Assembly: GCA_002393195.1 (NCBI GenBank)
Contig: DGIK01000160.1
Location: 1 to 13,711 of the forward strand
From: Bacteroidales bacterium UBA3824
GTDB taxonomy: Bacteria; Bacteroidota; Bacteroidia; Bacteroidales; UBA3824
DNA length: 13,711 nt
Direction of reading: 5' to 3'
The position numbers and the translations under genes were made by a program. The notes beneath the pieces were generated by a model. The model had not been told where the DNA came from, did no database searches, and saw only the letters and a program-made list of their open reading frames with translations. This document shows positions 6,523 to 13,352 of the stretch, piece by piece (the first letter of the stretch is position 1; each line of letters begins with the position of its first letter).

Positions 6523-7284
6523 ATGAACAAGAGAATCATCATATTACTGCTGACGATATTGCCATGCATCGCGTCAGCGCAGAAGGGAAGGCATTTTGAG
6601 TTCGATTATTTTGTATTGGAACTCGGATTCTGCAATAGTTTCAACGGCGCGCCATCAGCACGCTGCGACCACAAGTATTACAAAGGCGGCGAAGGCCTTG
6701 TGCACCTCAATCAAGTGGAGACACTCGGATACACACCGGGATTCAACGTTGGACTTCAATTCCACCACGACTGCAAAAACGACAATGTAGGCTTCATTAC
6801 CGGGCTCATGGTACATTCCTGGGGCAATTCGTACAAATACGAAACGCCACAGAAGGACATCAAACTCACCGAATGGAACAAGATGCTCTCGCTCGGCGTG
6901 CCGCTCTACATCAAGCTCAGCGACGAACTTTACAACCGTCAGGCATACTTCTATTTCGGTACACAAGTGGACTTCAATCTCAACGTTACCACCACCCAAA
7001 AGGCCAACGGCACGAAGTTGAGCACCAAAGACTACAACGACGCCCGCAGCAAAATTACTGTGCCAGTGATAGTTGGATTCAATTTTACAATCATCAATTT
7101 CAGGATAGGAATGACCCCGATGGCGATGTTTGACAAGGATTACGTCATCACACTTGGCGGAGGTCAAGAGGCTCTGCCATACAAGGACATCAACAATATG
7201 ACCTTCTTCGCCAACTTTGCATTCACGATACCACTCTCGCAATGGACGGTCAAGAGGTCTTACTTCCTGAGCAGAATATTCTAA
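6523..7284 (+). CDS. Small outer-membrane beta-barrel (porin-like) protein
   Basis: A 253-residue protein with a type I signal peptide (MNKRIIILLLTILPCIASA, cleavage after residue 19). The mature part alternates amphipathic strands with Gly/Asn turns: FDYFVLELGFCNSF, TPGFNVGLQFHHD, VGFITGLMVHSWG, LSLGVPLYIKLSDE, AYFYFGTQVDFNL, ITVPVIVGFNFTIINFRIGMTPMAMF, TFFANFAFTIPLS, ending in Phe. This pattern fits an eight- to ten-strand OM barrel of the PorT/OMP_b-brl type. It begins 15 nt after the Kelch lipoprotein gene and ends 13 nt before the next lipoprotein gene, so it is in the same transcript. Pairing with a surface lipoprotein suggests a joint OM complex, but this is inference. Specific function unknown. 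Confidence 0.82.
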   Translation: MNKRIIILLLTILPCIASAQKGRHFEFDYFVLELGFCNSFNGAPSARCDHKYYKGGEGLVHLNQVETLGYTPGFNVGLQFHHDCKNDNVGFITGLMVHSWGNSYKYETPQKDIKLTEWNKMLSLGVPLYIKLSDELYNRQAYFYFGTQVDFNLNVTTTQKANGTKLSTKDYNDARSKITVPVIVGFNFTIINFRIGMTPMAMFDKDYVITLGGGQEALPYKDINNMTFFANFAFTIPLSQWTVKRSYFLSRIF

Positions 7285-7297
7285 AAAAACATCCAAT

Positions 7298-7714
7298 ATG
7301 CGACGCCTTACAACAATCATACTGATAGCAACGGTATTTGCAACAGGGTGTGCCAGCGGCGGACATTCATCCCAAAACAACGCAGCAGACGGCAACACCC
7401 TATCTAATGGCAACACCCTAACATACGACACCACCGTGCAGGGCAAAAAATATTCAGTGGTGGCGCAACCATTGGACACTACCGACGGATATTCATACAC
7501 AATATCCGTAAATGGACGCAAATTCATTCACCAAACAATAATCCCCGTCGTGGAAGGATTCCATCATTTTGCAACGGCAGAAGACGCTCTCAATACAGGC
7601 AAAGTGGTGGTATTCAAGATGATGAACACCTCCGATTTGCCAGCACTCACCACACAAGACCTGATAATGCTCGGCATCCTTACACAAGACGGCAACATAA
7701 AAGACAAAAAATGA
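7298..7714 (+). CDS. Small lipoprotein, translationally coupled to the HD hydrolase
   Basis: A 138-residue protein of unknown function. It has a type II signal peptide (MRRLTTIILIATVFATGC) with Cys18 lipidated. The following ASGGHSSQNN has no acidic cluster, so it likely stays facing the periplasm, unlike the Kelch lipoprotein upstream. A Ser/Asn/Gly-rich linker carries an in-frame hexapeptide duplication (GNTLSN-GNTLTY, residues 32-43). The folded part, about 45-125, has beta-like stretches (KKYSVVAQPL, YSYTISVNGRKFIHQTIIPV) and ends in a Lys-rich tail. Its stop codon overlaps the start of the HD gene in ATGA (7711-7714), a layout usually reflecting translational coupling. Confidence 0.8.
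   Translation: MRRLTTIILIATVFATGCASGGHSSQNNAADGNTLSNGNTLTYDTTVQGKKYSVVAQPLDTTDGYSYTISVNGRKFIHQTIIPVVEGFHHFATAEDALNTGKVVVFKMMNTSDLPALTTQDLIMLGILTQDGNIKDKK
7391..7426 (+). repeat. 18-bp in-frame tandem duplication in the lipoprotein linker
   Basis: Units 7391-7408 and 7409-7426 share an identical first 12 bases, GGCAACACCCTA, and diverge over the last six. The period is a multiple of three, so the frame is kept and six linker residues are duplicated. Confidence 0.75.
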
Positions 7715-8352
7715 TAGACCCGAACCTCAAAAAAGAATTTATAACACTGCTCAAATCCACAGAGCGCGAAGGCGTGGACGACGTGATAGAAGAATTGCAG
7801 GAACTGGGCTTCTTTGACGCACCGGCATCCGCATCATTCCACCTCAATTATGACGGCGGACTCGTGGAGCACTCGCTCAACGTGTGCCGCGTAGCACTCG
7901 GCATACGCCAGCAGATGATTGCCATGAACAAAAACATGGCTGAATACCTCCCCGAAGACAGCGTGAAAATAGCCGCGCTACTCCACGACGTCTGCAAAGC
8001 CGACATCTACAAAAAAGTAACCAAGAGGAAGAAAGACAAGTTTGGAATGATACAGACCAAGCAAGGTTTCAAACTCGACTACACAAACTTTCCCCTCGGA
8101 CACGGCGAAAAATCTGTAATCGTGCTGCTCCGCGCCGGACTTGCAATGAGCGACTTTGAAATAATGGCTATCCGCTGGCACATGGCGGCATGGGACTTGC
8201 CCTTCCAGAGTGCCGACATCAAGGAAAACCTCAACAAGGCACGGGACATCTGTCCGCTCTGCGCTGTGATACAGACCGCCGACACCCTCGCCTCCAACAT
8301 CTTGGAACGCAAGAACATCGACGACGACGAAGACTTTTTATGGGTTGACTAA
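7711..8352 (+). CDS. HD-domain phosphohydrolase
   Basis: A 213-residue cytosolic protein with no signal peptide. It has all the metal ligands expected of an HD-superfamily phosphohydrolase: GGLVEHSLNV with His54, ALLHDVCKAD with the signature His92-Asp93, GHGEKSV with His131, IRWHMAAWD with His157, and TADTLAS with Asp191. The FH...GGL-x-EHSLNV / LLHD-x-CK / GHGEKS / WHM pattern is shared with small HD proteins found in Firmicutes and phages and resembles the HD half of YhaM-type 3'-5' exoribonucleases, but the OB-fold part of YhaM is absent. The substrate is therefore open: nucleotide, cyclic nucleotide or RNA end. ATG 7711 overlaps the lipoprotein stop by 4 nt, and the stop lies 9 nt before the LtaS-like gene, placing it firmly in the envelope operon. 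Confidence 0.85.
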   Translation: MIDPNLKKEFITLLKSTEREGVDDVIEELQELGFFDAPASASFHLNYDGGLVEHSLNVCRVALGIRQQMIAMNKNMAEYLPEDSVKIAALLHDVCKADIYKKVTKRKKDKFGMIQTKQGFKLDYTNFPLGHGEKSVIVLLRAGLAMSDFEIMAIRWHMAAWDLPFQSADIKENLNKARDICPLCAVIQTADTLASNILERKNIDDDEDFLWVD

Positions 8353-8361
8353 TCAATAAAA

Positions 8362-10341
8362 ATGGAAAACATCAGAAGGCAACCCGTTTTGATAATGGCA
8401 GTCAACTTTGCGTTTGCAATGTTGCTGTATATGGCAGAAAGGTGGTTTTTCTTTTGGATGAACCACTCGACATTCCAAGACGTCACATTCTCTGACATGC
8501 TGACGATATGCGGCGGCGGCATCAGGTTCGACGTAAGCGCATTGTGCTACCTCAACATATTGTGCATCGCCATGCAGACCATACCCGCCAAATTTCGCGA
8601 CACGGTGGGCTATCAACGTGCTGTAAAGATTATATTTTTGATAATCAATACAATAGGCATATTCATAAACGTAGCCGATGTGGTGTATTTCGATTTTGGC
8701 GGACGGCGCACCACGGCTACATTCTTCTCCGAATTTGGCAACGAAAACAATCTCGGCAAGATACTCTTGCAATCGGTAACGCAGTATTGGCCCGTGTGGA
8801 TATTTGGCGTTGCAAGCATATTCCTGCTTTGGAAATGCTATTACAACCCCATAAAACGCAATAAGCACACCGACGACTACGCACCCGCCGGAGTATATTA
8901 TACTGTACATTCGTTGATTTTTGTAGTGGCAATGGTACTTACAATAGGCGGACTGCGCGGCGGATTCGGTCTCAAAATGCACCCCTTGCGCCAAGATTCG
9001 GCAGACATCTACTGCAAAAAGCCTGTGCAGGCGGCTATTGTATTGAACACGCCGTTTACAATACTCACCACAATCCACAAGACCGGCTACAAAAACCCCG
9101 AATATTACCCGTCGGAACTGTTGACCACGATTTTCAATCCAGTGCACCAGCCAGCCGACTCCGCCGAAATGCGCAAGCCCAACATCGTGGTAATACTGAT
9201 GGAAAGTTTCAGCCGCGAGTACGTGGGCTATTTCAACAAGGATTTGGACAACGGCACTTTTGAGGGCTACACACCGTTTTTGGATTCGCTGCTCGGACAG
9301 AGCTACTGCTTCGCCAATTCATTTGCCAACGGCGTCCGCTCTGTGGATTGCATGCCGGGCGTTTTTGCGGGCATACCGAGGTACATAGAGCCGTATTGTT
9401 ATTATTTTTACTCCAACAACACCTTACAGGGACTCCCCGAAATGCTTGGCGCGGAAGGCTATCATTGCGCGTTTTTTCACGGCGCGCCCAATACCACATT
9501 AGGTTTCAAGGGGTTCACCAATTCAATCGGCTTCACCGAATACTACGGCATGGACGAGTACAACGACGACAGCGAGTTTGACGGCACATGGTCTATTTGG
9601 GACGAGCCGTTTTTCCAATATTTTGCGCACGAGAGCGACCGCATCGCCAAACAAGGCAAGCCGTTCTTATTGACAATATTCTCGGCATCGTCGCACAATC
9701 CATTCAAAGTGCCTGAAAAATACGACGACGGACGCTTCCCCGACGGCGCAATCCCGATGCACAAGGCTGTCAGGTACGCCGATTACTCGTTGAAAAAATA
9801 TTTTGAGGAAGTGAGCCAATACGACTGGTACAAAAACACGATTTTTGTATTCACCGCCGACCACACGGGACCCGGCTCTCGCGACGAATACGCCAACGAA
9901 TACGGTAAATTCAGGATTCCAATATTTTTCTACACGCCGGGCGGACAGTTGCCCATAAAGTGCGATTCCACAAGGCTGATGCAGCAAATGGACATCACCC
10001 CTACCCTGCTCTCGATGATTGGATACGACAAGCCGTATTTTTCGTTTGGCAAAAATGTATTCGAGCAGGATTCCACGAAGTTTGTCAATTACGTCTTCAA
10101 CGACCTCAACGGACAGTCGATGTATTACCTTGATACTCTGATGATTGAGTACAAAAACAACGAACTCACCGGCATCTTTGAGTATCAGAAAGACTATCAA
10201 TTGAAAAACAATTTGATAGACCGCCGCGCCGACTTTCCTCAATTGCCTTTTATGGAATCGCAAATAAAAGCTATAATGCAGGAGTACGTGGAAGGCATGA
10301 AACAAAACACGCTCACGGCACAAAGATACATTGCAAAGTAA
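8362..10341 (+). CDS. LtaS-like membrane sulfatase-fold transferase (phosphoglycerol/phosphoethanolamine transferase family)
   Basis: A 659-residue inner-membrane enzyme of the alkaline-phosphatase superfamily, LTA synthase family. Five N-terminal membrane helices (about residues 9-30, 52-72, 85-106, 140-160, 178-200) precede a large extracytoplasmic sulfatase-fold domain, as in LtaS. Probable metal/catalytic residues: Glu281 in VILMESFSREY; Ser327 in NGVRSVDCMP, at the nucleophile position (Thr in S. aureus LtaS); His445 in SSHNPF; Asp500-His501 in FTADHTGPG. Such enzymes move phosphoglycerol or phosphoethanolamine head groups from phospholipids to glycans or lipids. A Gram-negative has no lipoteichoic acid, so the acceptor is probably a periplasmic glucan, capsule, lipid A or a lipid. 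A true sulfatase is less likely because the C-x-P-x-R motif is absent. Last gene of the five-gene run; the stop is followed by the tRNA promoter. Confidence 0.87.
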   Translation: MENIRRQPVLIMAVNFAFAMLLYMAERWFFFWMNHSTFQDVTFSDMLTICGGGIRFDVSALCYLNILCIAMQTIPAKFRDTVGYQRAVKIIFLIINTIGIFINVADVVYFDFGGRRTTATFFSEFGNENNLGKILLQSVTQYWPVWIFGVASIFLLWKCYYNPIKRNKHTDDYAPAGVYYTVHSLIFVVAMVLTIGGLRGGFGLKMHPLRQDSADIYCKKPVQAAIVLNTPFTILTTIHKTGYKNPEYYPSELLTTIFNPVHQPADSAEMRKPNIVVILMESFSREYVGYFNKDLDNGTFEGYTPFLDSLLGQSYCFANSFANGVRSVDCMPGVFAGIPRYIEPYCYYFYSNNTLQGLPEMLGAEGYHCAFFHGAPNTTLGFKGFTNSIGFTEYYGMDEYNDDSEFDGTWSIWDEPFFQYFAHESDRIAKQGKPFLLTIFSASSHNPFKVPEKYDDGRFPDGAIPMHKAVRYADYSLKKYFEEVSQYDWYKNTIFVFTADHTGPGSRDEYANEYGKFRIPIFFYTPGGQLPIKCDSTRLMQQMDITPTLLSMIGYDKPYFSFGKNVFEQDSTKFVNYVFNDLNGQSMYYLDTLMIEYKNNELTGIFEYQKDYQLKNNLIDRRADFPQLPFMESQIKAIMQEYVEGMKQNTLTAQRYIAK

Positions 10342-10366
10342 TTGCGAAAAAAAACTTGCAAAAAAA

Positions 10367-10398
10367 TTTGGACAGTTGCCAAACAATGTTTAACTTTG
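10367..10398 (+). promoter_or_regulatory. Promoter of tRNA-Leu
   Basis: TTTG at 10367-10370, a 20-nt spacer, and TAACTTTG at 10391-10398 exactly match the Bacteroidota promoter. Transcription would start near 10405, about 34 nt before the mature tRNA end. Confidence 0.8.
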
Positions 10399-10438
10399 CA
10401 ACGCTTTTTAAGAGCAACTTTGTTTCCCATAGTGGTAC

Positions 10439-10520
10439 GCCCGGGTGGCGAAATTGGTAGACGCGCTAGTTTCAGGTTCTAGTGCTGAGAGGCATGCAGG
10501 TTCGATTCCTGTCCCGGGTA
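10439..10520 (+). tRNA. tRNA-Leu (anticodon CAG)
   Basis: The acceptor GCCCGGG (10439-10445) pairs with CCCGGGT (10513-10519, one G-U at the end), with discriminator A at 10520. The D-arm contains AAATTGGTAGA, as in other Leu tRNAs. The anticodon loop is TTCAGGT with CAG as anticodon, decoding CUG. A class II variable arm (TGC/GCA stem) and T arm GCAGG-TTCGATT-CCTGT follow. The last anticodon-stem pair (31-39) is a T-T mismatch. The 3' CCA is not encoded (next bases CAA), so it must be added enzymatically, as is usual in Bacteroidota. Confidence 0.93.
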
Positions 10521-10532
10521 CAAAGATTTATG

Positions 10533-10567
10533 AAGGAATTTGTCGGTAATGGCAGATTCCTTTTTTT
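10533..10567 (+). terminator. Rho-independent terminator of tRNA-Leu
   Basis: AAGGAAT (10533-10539) pairs with ATTCCTT (10556-10562), extended inward through a T-G pair and TGTC/GGCA to a 6-nt loop. The hairpin ends in a run of seven T (10561-10567). It starts 12 nt after the tRNA. Confidence 0.7.
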
Positions 10568-10570
10568 GTA

Positions 10571-10597
10571 AGTAATTGAAGTAATTGAAGTAATTGA
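10571..10597 (+). repeat. Three perfect tandem copies of a 9-bp unit
   Basis: AGTAATTGA is repeated three times without a mismatch (10571-10579, 10580-10588, 10589-10597). It lies between the tRNA terminator and the methyltransferase start, ending 9 nt before ATG 10607, in the place where its promoter or leader must lie. Confidence 0.9.
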
Positions 10598-10606
10598 AAA
10601 ACTGAG

Positions 10607-11794
10607 ATGGAATTGGCAACGACGATAGAGAAAAAATATATTCTTGAACACATCGACGACGATGTGCGCAACCTCGCATTGCACATGAAAGAAATTGAGG
10701 ATTTCCGCCCAAAGTTTGTGCTTCAACAGATTGCCGGCATACAGGCAATGAAGCGCAAAATGCCTCAATGGGCTGAAAATGAGGACATCATATATCCTGT
10801 GCACCTTTCGTTGGAGCAATGCTCGTCGAAATTTACCACACGCCCAAAAAGCAACATCATCTGGCGATATAGCAACAAGATTTCCGAAAAAAATTATGCC
10901 GACTTGACGGGCGGATTTGGCGTTGATTTTTCGGTAATGTCGGCGGGCTTTGGGCGGTCGTATTATGTAGAGCGCAACAATGAACTTTGCGAAATCGCCG
11001 CCCACAATTTCAAAGCGCTCAAACTCAGAAATTATGAAATTATAAATGGCGATGGAGTGGAATTTTTGAAGAATTTTGACGGTCATTTCGGCGCGGTTTT
11101 CATAGATCCAGCACGGCGCAGCAAAAGCGGTTCAAAAACTGTACGCATCAGTGATTGTGAGCCGGATGTCGTTGGGTTTCAGGATATTTTGTTGCAGAAA
11201 ACCGACATCGCAATCATAAAACTCTCGCCGATGTTGGACATTTCAGAATGTACGTCCATACTCAAAAACGTTGCAGAAATCCATGTCGTTGGAGTCGATG
11301 GAGAGTGCAAGGAATTACTCGCCGTAATGATTCCCGGATTCAATGAAGAACCAAAAATATTTGTGTATGACACAGACAGATATATCCACATTTTCCTAAG
11401 AAGCGACGAAGCCGACAGCGATTCCGAAACCGCCACAAATTTGGAAACCGGGATGTATCTCTACGAGCCTAACGCCGCGATTATGAAAGCCGCGCCTTTC
11501 AATCTTTTGGCGGAGCATTATTTCTTAGAAAAAATAAGCGACAACAGCCATCTGTACGTCTCAGAAGATTTAATCAACGACTTTCCCGGACGCAGATTCC
11601 GCATCGTGAAGGTTGGCGGCGTGAAGGATTTTAAGCACATCGAAAAAGCCAACATCGCCGTCCGCAATTTTCCATTGAAAGCCGATGCACTCCGCAAACA
11701 ACTGAAAATCAAGGACGGCGGCGACATTTATCTATTTGCCACCACGCTCAACGACGGGCGGAAGGCATTGATTGAAACAAGAAAAGCAGAATAA
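10607..11794 (+). CDS. Class I SAM-dependent methyltransferase with THUMP-like C-terminus
   Basis: A 395-residue cytosolic protein, probably an RNA methyltransferase. Residues 1-80 are an N-terminal helical region. The Rossmann methyltransferase core begins with motif I, ADLTGGFGVDF (residues 98-108), which binds S-adenosylmethionine; the acidic strand-2 end is YYVERNNEL (119-127), and motif IV is FIDPARR (165-171) followed by a Lys/Ser-rich loop. The C-terminal third (about 290-395; NDFPGRRFRIVKVGGVKDFK, IAVRNFPLKADALRKQLKIKDGGDIYLFATTLNDGRKALIE) matches the THUMP-like domain seen in Bacteroidota proteins of this size. The exact substrate is not known to me. The gene follows the tRNA terminator, and no clean -7 element is visible; the 9-bp triple repeat occupies the expected place. 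Start ATG 10607 is the first in frame after that repeat. Confidence 0.85.
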   Translation: MELATTIEKKYILEHIDDDVRNLALHMKEIEDFRPKFVLQQIAGIQAMKRKMPQWAENEDIIYPVHLSLEQCSSKFTTRPKSNIIWRYSNKISEKNYADLTGGFGVDFSVMSAGFGRSYYVERNNELCEIAAHNFKALKLRNYEIINGDGVEFLKNFDGHFGAVFIDPARRSKSGSKTVRISDCEPDVVGFQDILLQKTDIAIIKLSPMLDISECTSILKNVAEIHVVGVDGECKELLAVMIPGFNEEPKIFVYDTDRYIHIFLRSDEADSDSETATNLETGMYLYEPNAAIMKAAPFNLLAEHYFLEKISDNSHLYVSEDLINDFPGRRFRIVKVGGVKDFKHIEKANIAVRNFPLKADALRKQLKIKDGGDIYLFATTLNDGRKALIETRKAE

Positions 11795-11842
11795 TTCACT
11801 TTAATTTATTCCAATTCGTTAAAATTTTTGTTCTAAAAAGAG

Positions 11843-11850
11843 TACCTTTG
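11843..11850 (+). promoter_or_regulatory. -7 promoter element of the NSS transporter gene
   Basis: TACCTTTG exactly matches TAnnTTTG, but the -33 region 20 nt upstream (11819-11822, TTAA) is a poor match to TTTG. The predicted start near 11857 leaves only about 11 nt before ATG 11868, so the leader is very short. Confidence 0.6.
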
Positions 11851-11867
11851 CACAAAATTTTAAGCGA

Positions 11868-13265
11868 ATGAAAAACGAAAACAGGCGCAGCTCATTTAGG
11901 GGCAGCATAGGATTTGTATTGGCGGCGGCAGGCAGCGCCGTCGGACTTGGTAATATATGGAGGTTTCCGTACCTTGCAGCAAAGGACGGAGGCGGATTAT
12001 TTTTGGTGATTTACTTGGCGTTGGTGTTGACATTTGGCTTCGCGCTGCTCACCACCGAAATCGCCATCGGCCGCAAGACCAAACTCAGCCCCCTGATGGC
12101 TTACCGTCGCCTGCATCCGCGATGGAAGCCACTCGGCAAACTCGCCTGCCTCGTGCCGATGATTATTTTGCCGTACTATTTTGTCGTTGGCGGCTGGGTG
12201 ATGAAATATATGGTGACATTCATCTTTGGCGGCGGCATCGACGCATCTGGCGACGGATATTTCAGCGGGTTTATCACCGGCGACATAGAGCCAATCATAT
12301 ATACCGCTGTATTTCTACTAATTACATCGTGCATCGTATATCTCGGAGTCAATAAGGGCATCGAATTGTCGTCCAAAATATTGATGCCGTTGATGATATT
12401 GTTGGTGATTGGCATTTCGCTGTATTCATTGACGCTACATTATACCGACGAAACCGGCGTTACACGTACCGGCATGGAAGGATTGAAAGTTTTGGTAGTG
12501 CCTGATTTGGAGGGCGTTACATTCCAAAAAATCCTCATAACGCTCATGGACGCAATGGGACAATTGTTTTATAGTCTGAGCGTTGCGATGGGCATCATGA
12601 TTTCGTATGGCAGTTACGTAAGCAGCGACGACAATCTCGTCCGCGACATCAACAAAATCGAAGTTTTTGACACAGCGGTCGCATTTTTGGCTGGCGTGAT
12701 GATAATACCGGCTGTGTTTGTCTTCATGGGACGCGAGGGCATGAGCGCGTCAGGACCGGGATTGATGTTCATATCAATACCCAAAGTATTTGCGTCGATG
12801 GGCGCGGCTGGCGCATGGATTGGCGCGATATTTTTCGTGATGGCATTTTTTGCAGCGTTGACGAGCGCGGTCTCTATGTTGGAGGCGATAGTATCGAGTT
12901 TCATCGACAGGTTCAAGATTTCGCGCCGCAGATCCATTGTGTATGAAGGCATTTTGTCGTTGGTATTGGCGGTGTTGGTTTGTCTTGGTTACAATGCGCT
13001 GTACTTTGAACTTCCGCTGCCAAACGGCGTATCCGCCCAAATCCTCGACGTAATGGATTATGTGAGCAACAATATCTTGATGCCACTCGTCGCCATCGGC
13101 ACGTGCATTTTGGTAGGCTGGGTGTTGAAGCCCGACGTAATCACCGACGAACTCACCCGCAACGGCGAAACCTTCTCACGCCGAGGACTTTATGTGGTGA
13201 TGGTGAGGTTTGTTGCGCCAGCGATGCTGCTGGTATTGCTGATGAAGTCGGTGGGGGTGATATAG
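11868..13265 (+). CDS. Sodium:neurotransmitter symporter (SNF/NSS) family transporter
   Basis: A 465-residue inner-membrane LeuT-fold protein that would couple uptake of an amino acid or related amine to sodium. TM1 carries the family signature GSAVGLGNIWRFPY (residues 22-35) with the Asn of the sodium site and the Arg of the extracellular gate. TM2 ends in LTTEIAIGRK (61-70), the conserved intramembrane Glu and loop. TM3 contains LPYYFVVGGW (101-110). TM6 (about 227-250, MGQLFYSLSVAMGIMISYGSY) has the Ser and Gly around the unwound substrate segment. Eleven to twelve hydrophobic helices are readable, and the length is normal for bacterial members. The substrate cannot be read from sequence; Tyr-, Trp- and Leu-type transporters are precedents. 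It has its own -7 element and ends in front of a strong terminator, so it is probably monocistronic. Confidence 0.92.
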   Translation: MKNENRRSSFRGSIGFVLAAAGSAVGLGNIWRFPYLAAKDGGGLFLVIYLALVLTFGFALLTTEIAIGRKTKLSPLMAYRRLHPRWKPLGKLACLVPMIILPYYFVVGGWVMKYMVTFIFGGGIDASGDGYFSGFITGDIEPIIYTAVFLLITSCIVYLGVNKGIELSSKILMPLMILLVIGISLYSLTLHYTDETGVTRTGMEGLKVLVVPDLEGVTFQKILITLMDAMGQLFYSLSVAMGIMISYGSYVSSDDNLVRDINKIEVFDTAVAFLAGVMIIPAVFVFMGREGMSASGPGLMFISIPKVFASMGAAGAWIGAIFFVMAFFAALTSAVSMLEAIVSSFIDRFKISRRRSIVYEGILSLVLAVLVCLGYNALYFELPLPNGVSAQILDVMDYVSNNILMPLVAIGTCILVGWVLKPDVITDELTRNGETFSRRGLYVVMVRFVAPAMLLVLLMKSVGVI

Positions 13266-13281
13266 TTTTTTAGAGGTGTAT

Positions 13282-13335
13282 AAAAACTTTGCCGCGTGGG
13301 TTTCGGGAGGGGAAACACACGCGGCAAAGTTTTTT
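13282..13335. terminator. Bidirectional terminator between convergent genes
   Basis: A perfect 17-bp stem, 13282-13298 with 13318-13334, has an A-run at its left end and T-run at its right end. Past one G-A mismatch it continues inward as GTTTC/GAAAC around a G-rich 7-nt loop (13305-13311). The T-run on both strands serves the NSS transporter on the plus strand and the dehydrogenase gene on the minus strand, which ends at 13353. Confidence 0.92.
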
Positions 13336-13352
13336 GTTAGTTGTAGAGACAC

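Noticed and set aside
6655..7527. A 290-codon minus-strand frame across the barrel gene and lipoprotein start
   Set aside because: It runs opposite two well-supported genes of the same operon, with Val/Cys/His-rich content typical of reverse frames.
8353..9147. A 264-codon minus-strand frame opposite the LtaS-like gene
   Set aside because: The plus strand encodes the membrane part of a complete sulfatase-fold enzyme; the antisense product is Tyr/Cys/His-rich with no domain.
9667..10386. A 239-codon minus-strand frame at the end of the LtaS-like gene
   Set aside because: It is antisense to the catalytic domain and crosses the tRNA promoter; no motif is seen.
10472..11086. A 204-codon minus-strand frame over tRNA-Leu and the methyltransferase start
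   Set aside because: It overlaps the tRNA, its terminator and the 9-bp repeats (which generate a Tyr-Phe-Asn-like repeat), so it is an artefact.
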